A stretch of 64,000 nucleotides of DNA from Chionis minor (Eukaryota > Chordata > Aves > Charadriiformes > Chionididae), in assembly GCA_013398295.1 (NCBI GenBank), contig VZSF01008885.1:496001-560000 (forward strand), given 5' to 3'. Position 1 is the stretch's first letter; each line of letters starts with the position of its first letter. Below the pieces are notes generated by a model. The model worked only from the letters and a program-made list of their open reading frames with translations, ran no database searches and was not told the origin of the DNA. Below are positions 9,590 to 21,605 of the stretch, one piece after another. Made by a program: the position numbers and the translations under genes.

Positions 9590-11389
9590 GAAAGACAGAA
9601 AGACTTAAAAATTAAAAATTTAAAAGAACATTAATATTCATCACTTCAGTGGTTTCATATAATGGGTCGCATATCTTGAGTACCCTCATGGCTGTTTCAT
9701 CTTCCAGCCTCAGTTCCTCAAACTCACTGCAGTATCTTGTGTGCATCAAGTAATGCAAACATTATTAGGAATGAGGACGAAAAAACCCCCAGTCGTGTCA
9801 TGGTCACACTTCTTCTTCTCCACTTTACTATTTGTGCAATTTTTTCCTTTTTCTGCAAAAGAAAACCTATGACTATATGCAATTACCATAAAAATTCACG
9901 CTTTTAAATGACATTACGCCAAAATTCTTCAGCATCAAATGGGTCCAAATTTGCCTTCTACAATTTGAAATTAATCATGGCGTAATTTATATCATTGCAA
10001 ACCACCCTTTGTTATCCTGGATTATGACTCCAAACCAAGTAAAAGGAGAGAGTACCAATTAACAGACAGCCCCTTGACTGAAATCTAATAGATAAAAGGT
10101 TTTAGCACACTTGTTCTTCACGAGTTTCCCTTTATAAGAGATGAAGAGAGACACCACAGAAAGCCATTAAATACACTGAAGAGTCATTACCAAGACTGCA
10201 CGAATCGAAAATCAGTCCAGCAAGTTTTGACTTTCGTGCCTGAATTTCACTCATCAAGACAGTGCAGACATGAGTACAGTACCATCGGCGAGGTATGGAG
10301 GAAGAAAATGGAATTGAAATGCATGTACCTCGTGCAAGCAGAAGGAGCGATTTACTGCAGAAGGCACCTATGTACCAGGCGGGTACTTGCTTTTTTCACT
10401 AGAACCCTGTTTTGATGGGATCATTTTCCTGAAAGCTTTCTATACTCAAAGCTCACGGGCTTCACAAGAGCAGAGCCAGAGTCACTGGAGGAACGGGGAA
10501 GCTTTCAATTAGGATCAGTCAACTCAAAGCTGCTGTAAACTCAAGCTCTGCATGCAGGTTACCCTTGAACTGCTATTTGCCTAGTTGAAGAGGCAACAAA
10601 AAAAAGGAAAGTTTTGCTTCCTAAAGTCGCAAACATTTGATAAGAAAAGCCTCGAAGCATGCTCTGTGCACACCTGACAGGCAAGCAACTCTGCCAACCA
10701 CATCTACGCACCAGAGCACCAGCCAGTCCCCTCTTACTTGCCCAGCAGCGCCAAGGCAGCTTTGTAAGACATGGGAATTTCAAGTGCTGCAATGAAATAA
10801 ATATATAGGTCAACCCTATGGCTCTTTTTGCCTCCTCTCTGTTGCACAGCTCGTGCAGGAAAAAAAGCCCTTCAGACAAACAGCAGCAGTAACAGCAATA
10901 CACTGCAGATAGGATCACTTCTACACAAGGCATCAGAGAGTACTTCCTTATAAAGGAAAAACTGAGTTATTTGATCATTGATTTTTTTCCCCCCTACATA
11001 TAAACATAAAACCCTTGGAAATGCTGAGGTTAAGGTTCTCATAGCAACATTAACTCTCTCCTCTGGCATATACTGTATTTAGGTACACATTTAAAAGCAT
11101 ACAAACAATAAAGGAGAACAATTGTTGTATGATAAAGATCTTAATCTTTGCCTTCCATATTCACATCAATAAAAAATAAAAAAAAAATACTTAAGTTGGC
11201 CATGTGCAAAACTCTGATTCTGTCCCTCTTTGCTAGGCTACTGGATTTTAAACCCATTTCCCAGAGTAAGAGGAATGACTTGACTTGAAGAGGAATCACA
11301 GTATCATCGTATGTTCAGTGGTCCTCAAAGACCAATACTAAAGTAAAATAATCTGTGAGGGTCGTACCAGTGAGAGAGGTTTTGGGAAT

Positions 11390-11690
11390 CACAGTGGCGT
11401 GGGCAGAGAGAGGCAGGGCAGGATTCGTGCCGGGTTCAAATCTGCATCTATATTTGGAGGGTTAGCGCTTCCGAACCGGTCATGTACAAACACCCAGGCC
11501 CACGTTCACCCCAGGTAATTTTAGAGAGTTAAATTCCTTCTGAAGCAAAGGGAGAGAGATGAGGTAACTTAAGATCTAAAGCACATGACAAAGGCATTTG
11601 TGTGTCTCTGCTAGCTGCAGAGGGGATCTAGGCTCCTGACTCTGGACTTCAGCTGGATGCCGTAAGCTACATTGGCTGAATTCAGGCCGC
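11390..11690. repeat. Possible ancient tRNA-derived SINE remnant
   Basis: GGTTCAAATC at 11433 resembles a pol III B-box, with an A-box-like TGGCGTGGGCAG 38 bases before it. Farther on, GAGGTAACTTAAG and GGATCTAGGCTCCTGACTCTGG resemble the antisense of a MIR-like SINE. The match is patchy and the two parts point in opposite directions, so it could be chance or two fragments. Confidence 0.25.
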
Positions 11691-14600
11691 GGTGACTAAT
11701 CAAGCAAACATGTCTCTCTGCACTATTGGCATAATTACACACTGCAATTGTTGACATTTGAGCTTAAAAAAATAAGCAAAGCGTGTGATGTTCCATACAC
11801 ACAAAGCACATTTAAAGGAACAAATACAACGAGCACATTCGGGGTACCATTTAAGTTTAAAAACAGGAATATTGTAAAAACAAGCTAAAGCTTTTCCTCC
11901 TCTCATTCAAAATTACGTGTGAAAATGGCTATTTGTTACGGAGACACCAGATGAAGTCTACACTCATTATCTGTTTCTGTCTTCTCAAAACTTAAAATAC
12001 TAATGCCCTCTGCATAGGCTCAGGCTTCTGCAGCAACTGCATCGAAACATCTTTAAAAATCTCAGCTGTTTACATACAAAGGTAGGAACTGTGCAATGCA
12101 CTTCTAAGAAAACACTGTACAGAGCATGTTTTCAAGACATAACCACTGCCTGCGTGAACAAAAGATTTATTCCAACATGTGCTCGCATACTTAGAGGCTG
12201 AAAGCTTGGGAACTGTAAGTTGCTGCCCTATAATTTCCATATTTCACAAATAAATAGCCGAATACTGTTTTAAGTGATACATGCCTACATACAGACAACA
12301 CACTGATTTCGTGATAGTATCCCCAAAAGCTGTTTCACTCTTTCCCACTTTGGTTTAATGCTCACATGTTAAGATAAATCATTTGACCCCTGTGATATTT
12401 CCACGTCTTCCCACTCGATTACTCGTTTGCCTCTCACTTTTAGGTAAAAGAAAGGAGAAAGACTATTTTTCAATCCTTTTAAGAGTAACACTAGGCCTTT
12501 ACGAATTTTGCTGAAGCTTCTGGGCATTTGCAGGATGCTGGAAAAGAGAACGCTTGGGACGCAGTTTAGATAGGCTTTGACACAGTACCAATCCACACCA
12601 GCGGGAAGGCTGCCCAGCAATAGCCAGTTCACCCAGTCCTGAGACTGGGGGTCCAGACCCTTCCTGTGGTCACAGCCCCGACAGCTTACAGTTTCTTCTG
12701 TGTCTGCATCCTCCCCTACCTAGCAGTTCCCATTAGTTTTGATTATAAGCCTATAAACGAGCTTCCTTCTCTCCGCACAGCTCCTCCCAACAGCAATTGC
12801 TTCTCATGCAAAAATCCTTTCTAGTTTTGCGATCCTTTATGTACGGAGAAAAAGAAAGTTACAGGGACTGTTACACTCCCTTGATTATGTAATGAAAGAC
12901 ATTAAGTGATGTTGCTGGCATTAACCTTTATCTTTCATATATTTTATTGTGCAATTTATCCCTAGATAGTTTGCAATCTTCCTCAGCTGTGCTTACAGAA
13001 TGCGTTATTTATTGTCTGAATTTGCTCCAAGAGAAAGGTTTAGTAGAAAAGCTCTTGCAAACACAATTTAAGTCACTAACAACCCTAAGAAGGGTAATAC
13101 AAAGAAAAAACCATAATAATTTCTTGATTAAAATTCTTAAGTAACCCAGCTAGTTACTGAGTATTTTAAATTGTTTTGCCATTATAAATTACTCTGTAGA
13201 AAAGGAATTATTACCACATCTTCCTTGCTGCACAGGCTTTCAACCACAAGAACCACATTAATTTGAAACTTGGCAGACAGCGCAGCAAGGCTCCAGGGAG
13301 CAGCTTCCCATAGGATTTTTAAAAAATGGTGCAGGTCCCAAAGACTTGGACGGTTCCTTCTTTCCCAGTAGGACACTGTGACAACTGCAGCTGAGGCACT
13401 CGCCAGCGAGTGCCCGGGCCACCCTATGGACCAGAAAGCCATTTCAGCATAGAGTCCGGCAACGTACCATCAGCTTCTCACTCTGATTCACTACTGTCCA
13501 AGTACAAGTTCTACATGGGTAGATCACAAAATTCCCCTTCCCTTGCACGCTCTTCTGAGGGGAAAGGAGCAGAGAAGGTGCAGAGCTGAAAACAGGGACA
13601 TCATTAAGGGTTGTGTATATAGGTAGACTTGGCTCCAGCCCTCCGTTCCCATGCACGGGTCCAGCCACGCATTACTAGGAAAGCGATCAGAGACCACTTT
13701 CCAAGATGCTTTTGGAAAATGAGGATTAGTATTTGAAAACACATGCATTTTTAATGTGGGGGAAAACCGAGCGTCTGTCTCTTATCTGATACAATGAGAC
13801 CTTGGGATTTTGACTGTGGTTGATATAATAACAGAAATAAGTAAACCAACAACAACAGCCCAACAATCAGGAATGATGCCAAATAAACTATATTTGGAAT
13901 GTCCAGACATGACAAAACAAACACATTATTTTAAGAACCAGTAGTTATGAAATTTGTCTTGAACAACTGCAATCCAATTTACCTAGTCTGGTAGCAAAGG
14001 AATCTAAGCAAGAATAAGATGCAGAGCTGGACAGAAATTATAAACTTAGAATGCAATACAGAGGAAGAAAAAGGTAGATCCTCTTTCCACTCCTGTTTCT
14101 TCCTCCCTCCCCCCCAAAAAAGTAATTACGAGGAGTGAAAAAGCCGAAGATTTAAGGGCTTCTAAGTATGTTCCCTGGTGCTTGCAAGTGCAGAGTTCCT
14201 AAGGTTTTCTCTACAGCCCTGAAGGCTAAAATAAATTTAAAAAATTAATGAAAGCAAAGTCTCAGCTAAAGGCCGGGCTCCTAGATGTGACAAGTCTTGC
14301 CAGAATTGACAACAGCAGGATAAAAAGAGTTTTCATGACACATGCAGAGGTGCACTTGATTAAAAAAAAAATCAATTATCTGTCTTTACAAGGGTCCCTT
14401 TATTCCCCTCCACATCCCAATGAACCAAGGCTGACATTCCAGACCAGGCGGTTACACCAAAGCTAACAGGACAGGGGAAAGCTGGAAACCAGAACAAAAA
14501 ATGAAACTTTTTAAGGAAAACTCTATGAACTTAATCTCCTCTTTCAGAGAAGAATCAAGTATGGTATATCGCATGGCGGTACAACACAGGGCTACAACCA

Positions 14601-15839
14601 AAGTGTGAAAATATGAAGATGAGAGCAACTTGGGGCAGTGAAAAAGGTAATGGAAGGTAATGGAAAAAAAGACAAAACATGGAGAAAGACTCTTAATGAT
14701 GACTGGCTATAACCTCCAGGCACTCAAGGAACGATGACCATTTCACAATGGGATCCTGAAGTATAAATACACTACGCAACTAGCAGCGTAACGGCCTCTG
14801 TGTGCTGAAAACCCCAAAAGCTCAAGCACACCTTGGAAATATGAATTTCCTGCACACCGGCAGCATCGATCGCAAGCCGCAATAGGTTTTCCCAGTAGGG
14901 CTGAGTTCATACTGCTCTGACAATAAAAAAGGGGTGCTTTATAACCAGTGGGTGGTTATACTACAGGCTTAACTACAGCAGCGTGGCAAAGCATCCCTAA
15001 TGCTCGGCCGTCAGCTGCCTGCTTGCTGTACAGTATTCAGCAATATTGCTTAACTTCCCATCTCCCAAGCTACCGGCTCTGGAAGCCGGCAATTTCAAGC
15101 AGCCAGTACCGGCTAATTGTTGCTGCCTGCAATGTTCGGGATGTTTTACGGGTCAGTTTGTCACACACACACAATAAATGCTTTTAACAGAGCTGCTCCC
15201 ATTGGGAGAGTATTTCTGAGCAACTGTGTAAGCATCAATTGTGTGGCCAGAATTAACCCCCTGCAGATCTTAGCCCAGGAAAAGTTATGTCAGTGGGAGA
15301 AGAGGGCTCACGTTATCCTCTCCTCAATGCACCTATAATTCTCATTTTCAGCAACTGCTTTAACGGGACACTGCTCCATAAAACTGCTCTGCTATGTAAT
15401 CTTTGGTAAATTTAGACATCAGAGGAAAACAATGGTTTTCCCCCAATTCAAGATTGATGTATCAAAAGTTCTTGTGACTGATGCAAATTCTGGGGTTATG
15501 TCATCATGACTAAGCTAGACATTCTCGCTCAAATGCAGCTAGCCCCAAGCAAATCTCGCTCCTTTCCAACCTGCTAAGAATTACTCATTTTCAGTGGAAA
15601 AAAGTCAGAAAAATATCAGAGCAAACCCAAACACAACCACTCAAGAGATTTATTAGCATAGAGCGTCTAACCACCCTGCCCCAAACCACCTCACATAGAG
15701 ATGCAAGTTACCAAGTAATTTTTCACATCTCTTGTGGCTCAGCTTCATTGCTGCACCCATCCATCCGTGCATGGTACGGCAGGACCAAGGCACGAGTTTT
15801 AACTCCGGACCATTTTGCATACCCCTTCCTCCTAGTAGG

Positions 15840-15895
15840 GGCACCACAAACAAAAAAACAAACACAAAAAACCCCACGCAACCCAACCCTTTGCT
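15840..15895. repeat. A/C-rich low-complexity tract
   Basis: A shorter relative of the 49.0-kb tract, made of CAAA and CAACCC-like units. Confidence 0.75.
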
Positions 15896-17475
15896 TAGCT
15901 TTCAGGGACAAATTCCCTGCTGCCATGGTTACCACTCCAACTTCTCTTGTGGAACTAGAAATAAAAAAAAATAAAGAAAAAACCAACTTCCCTGAGAACA
16001 GACGGCTATATAATGTTAGCTCTCCCCCCCTCCCCTCACTCATCATTGTTAGCCACTAAATCAGCTACATCTGGCATATTTAATTTGGACTAAATAAAAT
16101 GTCACTAATTAAAAAGATGCCGAACAAGCAATACATGACATTATAGAAACAGAGCGCTTAGTATCTGAACATAGCCTATTAGGAACTGAAAAGGATTCAA
16201 CTAGTTTTTCCCAAAAGCTGAGAAACAAAAGCAACTAAACAGTCCTCTATACAATCTTACTCACAACAATGTCCTCTAGAAGCTCTCCCCTATCGTCTAG
16301 GTGTACTGCAGTTTCCAAGCATTAATTCCTGGAGCCGCAGTGGCTCAAATGGGAAGCAGTTAGCTCATTATAGATGGCATTATTCGGCTGGAAGTCTGCA
16401 GCCTTCATTCCAACTTTTAAAAAGAAGGTTACTTTGCTAAAGCTACAACAAATAAGACACTCAGCAGACATGCACAGAGGTTGCTTGAAAGAACCTGTGG
16501 CCACACGGCCGTCTCCGAACAGCAACAGCCCCTCCTCTCTTCTCTCACGTTCTCCATGCTGTTTTCAGCAGCCTGATTGGAAGTATCACACACCGCTCCA
16601 TCCTTCCTCTCTTGCAGTTCCTGTCCTTAGCCCATCCCTGAAGACGACCGCGTCTGCTCTCTGCATCTCCCACAGCAGGTCACACCACGGGGGACGTGGG
16701 CACCACCTTCTACCGCTGACCAACACAGCCACCTCTTCCGAAGCGGCTCCTCTTACCTTGACACCCATACACCCTCCCCCAGGGCGCTTCGCATCATCTG
16801 CCTAGACCAGGCTTTCACCTTTACGACTCCAGCACTACCAGTATTCCATTGACACTTACCAAACAGATTTCAGTGCAAAAGCTTCACTGAATCACATAAA
16901 CCTCGTTTCACAGCCTTTAAGTGTTATCCATCATCTTTTCTGCCAACCGGTAATCTTCTATTCTAAAGCTGTACTATCCCTTATGATTAGTTGAATAAGC
17001 ATTCGAGTGATCTCATTTTTAGTGCCTCCGAGGCTGAGGATTTCCCATGAGAACAGATCATCTTCTAAGTGCTCTGGTCCAGGTTCTCAGCATTTATACA
17101 TCAGACGACTGGCTCCTCTCTAGTTTTGCTGATGTTTTAAGCAAAAGAGATATTTAGATACACTTTGATTGCCACCGCCTAATTTCAGTACTATTGATGG
17201 TCAAATATGATTTAAACATTCAACACAGAAATCCCCCCATAAAGTAAATTTTAACAGAATTCTTACAAGATGTTCCAGTGGATTAAGTTGATAGTGCTGG
17301 CACATGCTAGGCGAGTAAAAAGATTACTCTTCTAGTTATAAATGAATTAACAGTGAGCTTTATCCTCACAATTCCAAACGTAATATTAAAGACGTAACAC
17401 AGAGATGATGTATTTCAAAATCATCATGCCTCTAACCTTTTTTTTCCCATTATAAAAGTTTAAAAATGAGCATCA

Positions 17476-18275
17476 CAAAAGGCTTGAGGGTGGGAGGGAC
17501 CTCTGGAGGTCACCTGGTCCACCCTCCTTGCTCAAGCAAGGCCACCTAGAGCCCGTTGCCCGGGACAACATCCAGATGCATTTGGAATATCTCCAAGGAT
17601 GGAGATTTCACGGCCTCTCCGGGCAACCTGTGCCAGTGCTCAGTCACCCCCACAGTTAAAGGAGTGTTGCCTGATGTTCGGAGGGAACCTCCTGTTTCGG
17701 TTTGTGCCCATTCCCTCATTGGGCACCACTGAAAAGAGCCTGGCTCCATCCTTTTCCCACCCTTCTTTTAAGCATTTGGATGCCCCCGAGCCTTCTCTTC
17801 TCCAGGCTAAATAGTCCCATCTCTCTCAGCCTTTCCTCACAGGAGAAATGCTCCAGTGCTTTAGCTTTAATCATCTCCACGGCCCTGTTTTGGATGCCGT
17901 CCGGTATGTCCATTTCTCTCTGGTATCAGGGAACCCAGAACCGCACCCAGTACTCCAAGTGTGGCCTCACCAGTACTGAATAAAGTGGAAGGATCACCTC
18001 CCTCGACCTGCTGGCAACGCTTTGCCTATGGCAGTCCAGGGTATCATCAGCTTTCTTTGTGGCAAGGAAATATTGCTGGTCTGTATTCAACTTGGTATCC
18101 ACCAGGACCCTCAGGTCGTCTTCTGCACAGCTGCTTTCCAGCTGGCTGGCCCCCAGCCTGTACTGGTGCATGGGGTTCTCCCTCTCCAAGTGCAGGACTT
18201 CGCACTTGCCCTTGTTGAACTTCATGAGGTTTCTGGCAACCTGTTTCTCTCTAGCCTGTAATCTCTTACACAAAT
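17476..18275 (-). mobile_element. CR1 LINE fragment, 5'-truncated and dead
   Basis: Minus-strand frames carry the end of CR1 ORF2: NLMKFNKGKCEVLHLERENP, then SRSREVILPLYSVLVRPHLEYWVRFW, then in another frame EERLREMGLFSLEKRRL, then HWHRLPGEAVKSPSLEIF. These are classic avian CR1 reverse-transcriptase C-terminal motifs. The pieces fall in different frames, so the copy is broken by frameshifts and stops. It is in the same orientation as GRB10 and is a fossil insertion in the intron. Confidence 0.95.
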
Positions 18276-18670
18276 AGTGCAGAGCTACATAAATACCATG
18301 ATATTCACTAAAAGAGAAAAAAAATAAAATCGAGTGAAGTTCGATCTAAATGGATAGGATTTTTCATCGGTATTTTCCCAAGCCATGCCATGGTGGTTCA
18401 ACGTTCCCCTTGAGTTAAGCATTTCAGAAACACTGAAAGTCCGTTTGTCAAAGGCTAATGAACGTCACTGTGTCAGTCTAAATATGAGGTAGCGTGCTGA
18501 AACCAATGTCACAATAAAGAAATGCTTCCTGATATAGAACTAGATAACATAATGCTAGAGATTTGATGCCAAAGCTGCATGAAAGAAAATACTACTTCTT
18601 CATGCAGCATCTGCTTCAGATTATTTTACATGGAAGTCACTGCTGCTCTGAAGCTGTCAAGGCACAGTCA

Positions 18671-18712
18671 GCTTCCAATTAAGCTATCTTATCTTTGAAG
18701 CTGATTGGAAGC
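18671..18712. repeat. Short hairpin-forming inverted repeat
   Basis: GCTTCCAAT...AGCT (18671-18685) pairs with AGCTG...ATTGGAAGC (18699-18712) across a 13-base loop: 9 bp, a small mismatch, then 4 bp. It sits in an AT-rich, repeat-free stretch (18450-18960) with many TAATT/ATTA cores. Too short for a typical pre-miRNA. Confidence 0.45.
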
Positions 18713-21591
18713 AAAGCTTTCTCCTCCCTATAGGCAGCCCCCTAAAAGTAGGTAATCTGAGATAATTTCCAAATGTATTTATTCTGTGTTGTCCATCCAA
18801 TTAAACATCTTGCGCAAATGCAATCAATGAGCCTTCTCTCTAATTGAAAAGTTTATGCAACAATTTTCATGAAGCTCCCATTAAACATTTAAAATAATTA
18901 TCTGCATTAGAAAGACATTTATATTCAAATAGCTCACATGCCTAGTTTCTTTGTTTAGCATAGGCAAATGAGTATGAAAAAGATCTGCAGAGGAAAAGAA
19001 CCAATATTGGGCCAATCTTTTCTTTAAGGCAAGAGACACTCCCTAGAAACCAGTTCTGCACAGTATTAAATGGGAAATCTTTTAACAGTGCCTCACTACT
19101 GTAGCTGATCACGGAGAAATCAAACATTTCCAGGACTCAGAAAGGCAATGACAAAGGAGTTGACTCTGCATTTTCATGTATTACAGATAACATAACAGCC
19201 ATTATCTTCAAGTGTGCTCCCTTCTTCCACTTTCCCCTCTCCCTAAATTATTGGCAATAAGTTAAAGAAATCCACCACGCAAAGATACCAGTAACTTTAT
19301 TTCCATCCTGACACAAATGACAGTATTTTTTAAAGGATTTTGATGGCTCTGTATTTACATCATGGATCTTCTTTAAGAATTATGCTGAGAAAAATCTAGG
19401 TCACTGAAACCTTCTTAAACTGAACCACAGAGAAACTGAAAGAGAATGTAAAGGCAGTGATGTCAGGTTTATTTTGCCTTTTCACAAGCTCTTTTTTTTA
19501 CCAGATTGACTGGCAGAAGGTAGATCAACCTTTGGACATCTTTCTTATTCTGAAGTTTCTATTTCCATGAGTGAGTTAATTCCATTCCCATCTGAAATAA
19601 AACATTATAAAAAAAATGTTGTGCACTTGGCAAACAGACTCAGCTATATAAGAACAACTTTAAGAAGGCTAGGCTTGAAGGGCGAAAGTACAACTTGGAT
19701 AAATATATAACAGAATGTATGTAAACATCTCAGTTTAGGATCCTGGGCAACATAATAATTTAATAGTCCCTTCTAGACAAAACTTGACTCTATAAGTAAA
19801 TATATATGAATGTAAACAGTGTTCCCCCCACCCCCAGCTTGGTTTTGATACGAATCTGCATACTAAGATTTGCTGCCTTTAGATTATATGCTTACTGCAG
19901 TCTTGCATTTATGTAAACCAGTAACATACATTCAAATTTCATTCTACAGATTTCAAATTACAACACCTACTTCTTTCGTTCAATCACCACGTAGAATTGC
20001 TTAGGTTGAACACATAGGTGTAGACATCAAAATTTATTTATTCTGAAGTGAAAAGTGTCCATTAAAAATATTGCATTAATAATTATAACTGGCAACAATA
20101 ATTATTAGTTATTAATAATTATTACTGCATTTCTGTGTCCAACACAAATCTACTGACTTCAGCAAACGCCATTCTTTATCACTTTTTATTCATTCACGTA
20201 GAGACACATGGGAATAACTTTATTGCCTTTTCCAGCTTCAGAAGGTTGTGTCTTCGGATGGTGGTTTAGCATAACTACCATAAGGTTTCTTGTTGGAGAT
20301 AAATCTATCTTGCCTTTTGTACAATGTAGAAAAGTGTCACAACATTTGCTTCTTCCACAACTCCCCCATCTTGTTGCACAAGATTACACATGGCAAAAGT
20401 AAAAATTTTTGGCTAGCTGCAGAGTATTAACAAAAAATACTCTGTACTGAAACTATTTTCAGTTCAACTGTTGCTCATACACCCTTCAACATAACAGACA
20501 CTGATCAGACCCGAAGTGTAACTTGTAAGAAATAAGTGGTTTTGCAGATTTGTTGCCCGAATTCTACAGGCTCTTCTTTCAGTGCACCCAGCTGTACAGA
20601 AAACAACCCAAGTTTGCTTGGCTCACATCAACTGGGGCTTTGCCAACCTATACACTCTATGCTTTAAAAAATGAAATTCATAACAAAATAGCTAGTGCAG
20701 GAACTTACTCAAACTACATCAAAAAAACACCGTGTTTAAAGAATAAGTGAAAAGGTGTATCCTGTTCTAGGTGTCATACAGCACGTTTCCCTTCCATGGA
20801 CTGTGCCATGTTAAGCCTAATGGCTTAACCTTCTCTCTAAAGACCATTATTTTCCATGCGTACAGACCGGATTAGATAAATTACCAGGTAGCTTCATTTT
20901 GGGGTTTAACATGGAAACCATCTTCAGATGACAAATTCAGCTTTTTTAACTAAAACATCAGAGTGCCATCCGAATGACTTTGATTATCCATTGCAAAGAT
21001 AATTTGGGGAAACTAACCCTCCTTCCTTCTTCACAAACCAATTTATGTTCATTACATTCAGTTTTCTACGCAAAACAAGTGCTGAGCGTAGCTTTCCCTA
21101 GTACAAAATCAGCAGGCAAATCAGAGGTCATTTACTTTGTGAAACAGTGGTCCAATTCCGCAACCCCCTCCTTCGAAACTCCTGCTATCGCTCTCCCCTA
21201 TGGGCTTACTGGCTCTTGAAGAAGAGATATTTCCCCTCCCCCCACCTCACAGATTCCCATTTGTTCCTGAAAATTATTTTTTTTTCCACAAGAATTGGCA
21301 TCACTATCGTGTACCAAGTAGCAATGGCTAGAAGTATCTGCCCATGACATTCTGTATTCCCTCCCCAAATCTTCTATATGTCAATCTATTGAAAAAAGCT
21401 ACCTCAGATGTCTGAACCGTGCATACTGAGGTTAAAACACTGCGAAGACATGTGGAAGAGCCCTGACTTTAATTTGCACAAGAAGAATGCGGTTAGAAAC
21501 TGATCATTTTTCACAGGCCCTTAACAGATGATGGAAAAAACTCAGCCACGCAGCTGCCAGCATCTCTCCAGATAAACAAACTCTGCTGTTC

Positions 21592-21605
21592 CTACCAGGG
21601 GGAGG
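21592..21605 (+). promoter_or_regulatory. Weak CTCF-like motif
   Basis: CTACCAGGGGGAGG matches the CCASYAGRKGGCRS core except at two positions. A weaker candidate than the one near 36.17 kb. Confidence 0.2.

Noticed and set aside
17716..18273. Open frames with reverse-transcriptase-like sequence
   Set aside because: As a gene: they are pieces of a dead CR1 element in different frames, annotated as such.
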